A stretch of DNA of 64,000 bases from Fundicoccus ignavus (lineage in GTDB: Bacteria > Bacillota > Bacilli > Lactobacillales > Aerococcaceae): positions 1-64,000 of the forward strand of contig NZ_WJQT01000005.1 in NCBI RefSeq assembly GCF_009659375.1, read 5' to 3'. Position 1 is the first letter of the stretch; every line of letters begins with the position of its first letter. Below are positions 61,879 to 64,000 of this stretch, piece by piece. The notes beneath the pieces were generated by a model. That model had not been told where the DNA came from, did no database searches, and worked only from the letters and a program-made list of their open reading frames with translations. The position numbers and the translations under genes were made by a program.

Positions 61879-63240
61879 TTAGTTTAAATTCGTCAGTTGT
61901 TCTAGCATGTCTATAATAGCTGCCTTTGTAATCGAAAATTCTTGGATGCCGTTCTTCACAACCGCATATTGATCATCGGATAATTCATAGAATTCAATCA
62001 CATGCGTCAGCGGCGTATCTTCTGAAACGAAATGATACGTAATGGTTAATGCCGCTTCTATCTGATTTGTATCAATGGTTTGTGTTAGAGGTGTTTCATA
62101 AGCAAGCGCCGCTAAATATTGATAGACTTTGCGGAAAATCGTTTCGTCAATTTGCTGGCCATTGAGTTTGAATTCATGACTGATAGTTTCATTATCTGCT
62201 TCCACCGTGCTTGTGTGGAGGATTTCGATTTGTTCCAAACCTTCAATCGTTATTTTTTCGATTGCGTCTAAAGGAATCAGGGCAATAAAATTATCCCATA
62301 AAGTGGTCATATCCAACATCAAAGGCTCGACTAAACTTTGCGGTACTTCGTACCAAGTATCGGTCTCTTGCCAATAAACGTTCATCAAATAGTCTGCCCC
62401 TTCATAGAATGATAAGTGGACGTATTGTGTTGCGTCTTGTAATACTAATTGAAACAGCGCTGTGTCATCGCTTGCGAAATCAATTAATTCCGTTGCATTT
62501 AAACGATTCAACCCTAATAAAAACTGCTCCATTTGTTGATATTCTACAGAAAAATTGGTTTCATAAAGATCGTGTAAGAACCACCCGCTAATAAAAGGCG
62601 ACTGTTCAACTGCGCTTAGCTCACTTTCATGACTTAACGAAAAGGTGTGCTCGGCCGATTGATAAGTAATTTTACTTAAGGTGTCGAGTTTAAAGTCTAA
62701 AGCTGGGGCTAAATAACTCGGCGAAAAGTTTGTAATCGCGACAGGTACCGTTGGAAATTCCAATATTTGTTCTGTTTCTTGTGCGCCATCTGTCGTCGTA
62801 ACAACACCGATATAGCTCTCTTGTTCCGCAAAGGCATACAGAGCCAATTCAATCATAAAACTGTCATCGGAAATTAAATGATAACAGGCTAATTTTTCTA
62901 GGGCTTGGTGCTCAGGAGACTCTTCCATCGTTAAAGCTTGCAAGGAAATCAACTGTCCCAGCAGATCCCATAAACTCTCTTGATCGGCTTCTGGCAACTC
63001 TTCGCTCAGCAGTTGTGTCCCATCTGATTTAAAGGTATAGGTCTCCTTGCCTACTTCAATCATCAACTCCGATAAGCTCTCTAATTGAGCGAACGGTTCG
63101 ACAATACTGGCTTCAAATGCCGATACATTTTTTTCTTGCAGAGACTTATCCGTGTTACTATTTGATTCATTAAATGTTGCGCCGGTGCCCAGTAAAGCTA
63201 ATAAAGTACAGGCTAATAATGCGACAAAACGTTTTGACAT
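61879..63240 (-). CDS. Uncharacterised exported protein
   Basis: The 453-residue protein has a short N-terminal signal or anchor segment (FVALLACTLLALLGTGA) and is otherwise acidic and hydrophilic, with several beta-rich segments of similar form (for example SLSELMIEVGKETYTFKSDG and LDTLSKITYQSAEHTFSLS). I do not recognise a family. Its ATG overlaps the stop of the DUF624 gene (TAATG), so the two are co-translated and probably act together at the membrane. Confidence 0.6.
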   Translation of the reverse strand: MSKRFVALLACTLLALLGTGATFNESNSNTDKSLQEKNVSAFEASIVEPFAQLESLSELMIEVGKETYTFKSDGTQLLSEELPEADQESLWDLLGQLISLQALTMEESPEHQALEKLACYHLISDDSFMIELALYAFAEQESYIGVVTTTDGAQETEQILEFPTVPVAITNFSPSYLAPALDFKLDTLSKITYQSAEHTFSLSHESELSAVEQSPFISGWFLHDLYETNFSVEYQQMEQFLLGLNRLNATELIDFASDDTALFQLVLQDATQYVHLSFYEGADYLMNVYWQETDTWYEVPQSLVEPLMLDMTTLWDNFIALIPLDAIEKITIEGLEQIEILHTSTVEADNETISHEFKLNGQQIDETIFRKVYQYLAALAYETPLTQTIDTNQIEAALTITYHFVSEDTPLTHVIEFYELSDDQYAVVKNGIQEFSITKAAIIDMLEQLTNLN

Positions 63241-63929
63241 TAGATTTCCCCCTCAGATGCTGTTTCTGAAAATTGACTCGCTAACTCTTTAAATATTTCT
63301 TGATCTTGACGCATTACATAGAAAGCCATTAACGAAAATAAAAACAGAAAGAGTTCGCTCGGAAATGCCCAGAATATAATAACAAAGGCTATTAAAGTCA
63401 ACAAATTGATTAATTGTTTGACAGGATAGCGCCAGATAATCACAACTGTAGCGCGGTAAACATTTCTGACTGTTATTTCAAAAGTCGCTAGTAAAGGGAA
63501 GCCGATGAGTGAAAACAAGTTAATAAGCACGAATAATAGTAAGAAAACGGCCGCAATGATTTTGAAATCTTGATTGAAAAAGTAAACCGCATCTACTAGC
63601 ATAATGGCACTCAACAATAATTGAAGTAACCAATATTTCATTGATACGATAAAGTTATCGCGGTAGCTTCTAATAAAATCCTTCACTGGCGCTAGGTCAC
63701 CTGTCCGCACTAACACTCCCATCGAGAAGAATAAAGCTGTTAGAGCTGGCCCCATTGGTAATAAAGCCACCAAATAGAACACCAAACTTTCTAACTGAGG
63801 TGGAATCATGATAAATACGAATAAAAACAAGCTATTCGCGATTAAAAACAACAGATTGCTTACTAAGAAAAAGTAGCCATATCGTAAAATTTTATATAGT
63901 TGACTGTTGATGATATTTCGATTGCTCAC
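63240..63929 (-). CDS. Second DUF624-like membrane protein
   Basis: The 229-residue protein has about five or six membrane spans in the layout of YesL-like DUF624 proteins. The start is a GTG whose last bases overlap the TGA of the gene upstream (GTGA), indicating translational coupling to an AraC-type regulator. AGAAAGAAGGATAG lies just upstream of the start. Confidence 0.75.
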   Translation of the reverse strand: MSNRNIINSQLYKILRYGYFFLVSNLLFLIANSLFLFVFIMIPPQLESLVFYLVALLPMGPALTALFFSMGVLVRTGDLAPVKDFIRSYRDNFIVSMKYWLLQLLLSAIMLVDAVYFFNQDFKIIAAVFLLLFVLINLFSLIGFPLLATFEITVRNVYRATVVIIWRYPVKQLINLLTLIAFVIIFWAFPSELFLFLFSLMAFYVMRQDQEIFKELASQFSETASEGEI

Positions 63930-64000
63930 ACACTATCCTTCTTTCTACTTGCTTGCCATTCCCTTTGAAAACTACCAGGACTCTTCCCTACAAGCGTTTT
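63926..64000 (-). CDS. C terminus of an AraC-type regulator (partial)
   Basis: The last 24 codons before the window edge read KTLVGKSPGSFQREWQ then ASRKKDSV, matching the end of an AraC helix-turn-helix domain (…GxSPxxFRxxW/Y). The TGA stop at 63928-63926 overlaps the GTG of the DUF624 gene. It may be a second YesN-type response regulator or a simple AraC protein; the window edge cuts it off. Confidence 0.7.
   Translation of the reverse strand, partial: KTLVGKSPGSFQREWQASRKKDSV

Overview
The window is low-GC Firmicutes DNA, most likely from a member of the Lactobacillales related to the Aerococcaceae or Carnobacteriaceae. This rests on AT-rich sequence, strong AGGAGG-type ribosome binding sites, a D-lactate dehydrogenase, a ctsR-clpC pair without mcsA/mcsB, and the conserved block tadA - ffs - dnaX - ybaB - recR - tmk - darA - holB - yabA - trmN6 - yazA - rsmI. 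The species call is an inference.

Region 1 (about 0.5-13.5 kb) is mostly housekeeping on the minus strand: DNA repair (tag, recR), DNA polymerase III subunits (holB, dnaX), the initiation regulator yabA, RNA methyltransferases, thymidylate kinase and two tandem PII-like c-di-AMP receptor genes, one with a diverged binding loop. On the plus strand are ldhD, a stress-type protein and a small SAP-like protein.

Region 2 (about 13.6-21.6 kb) is an island that separates dnaX from the SRP RNA gene, which are normally adjacent. It holds a prophage right end: a tail-protein remnant, a small membrane protein, a holin, and an endolysin split by an in-frame TAA. Beyond the lysis genes lie two cargo genes. 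One fuses a nucleoside-deoxyribosyltransferase/TIR-like fold to a sigma-70 region-4-like helix-turn-helix. An IS21-family element, whose istA also carries an in-frame TAA, closes the island next to ffs. A dense DnaA-box cluster lies between ffs and tadA.

Region 3 (22-33 kb) carries tadA, a PucR-type regulator, a frameshifted GNAT gene, a YtxH protein, clpC and ctsR. It also holds a two-subunit CoA-transferase with two cre-like sites, and a B12-dependent ribonucleotide reductase (nrdJ) behind a NrdR-box pair, followed by a PduO-type cobalamin adenosyltransferase.

Region 4 (33.6-64 kb) is a large plant-polysaccharide utilisation locus. It encodes xylB, xylA, GH42, GH31 alpha-xylosidase (YicI type), GH1, a ROK kinase, GH43, an alpha/beta-hydrolase esterase, GH29 alpha-fucosidase and an SGNH esterase. 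It also encodes two complete LplABC-type ABC importers without an ATPase, DUF624 proteins, a YesM-type histidine kinase and a convergent YesN-type regulator. Together these fit import and intracellular dismantling of fucosylated, galactosylated, acetylated xyloglucan and xylan oligosaccharides. The GH1 enzyme has the 6-phosphoglycosidase phosphate-binding signature and is translationally coupled to the ROK kinase, which suggests kinase-dependent cleavage of the glucan core. Three operon promoters share one layout: paired TAG-centred half-sites 21-22 bp apart, the nearer one 33-34 nt from the -10, plus a CcpA cre or cre-like site at the promoter.

Throughout the window, long intergenic gaps are filled by interspersed repeats of up to about 250 bp that end next to transcription terminators, and by tandem stem-loop repeats.
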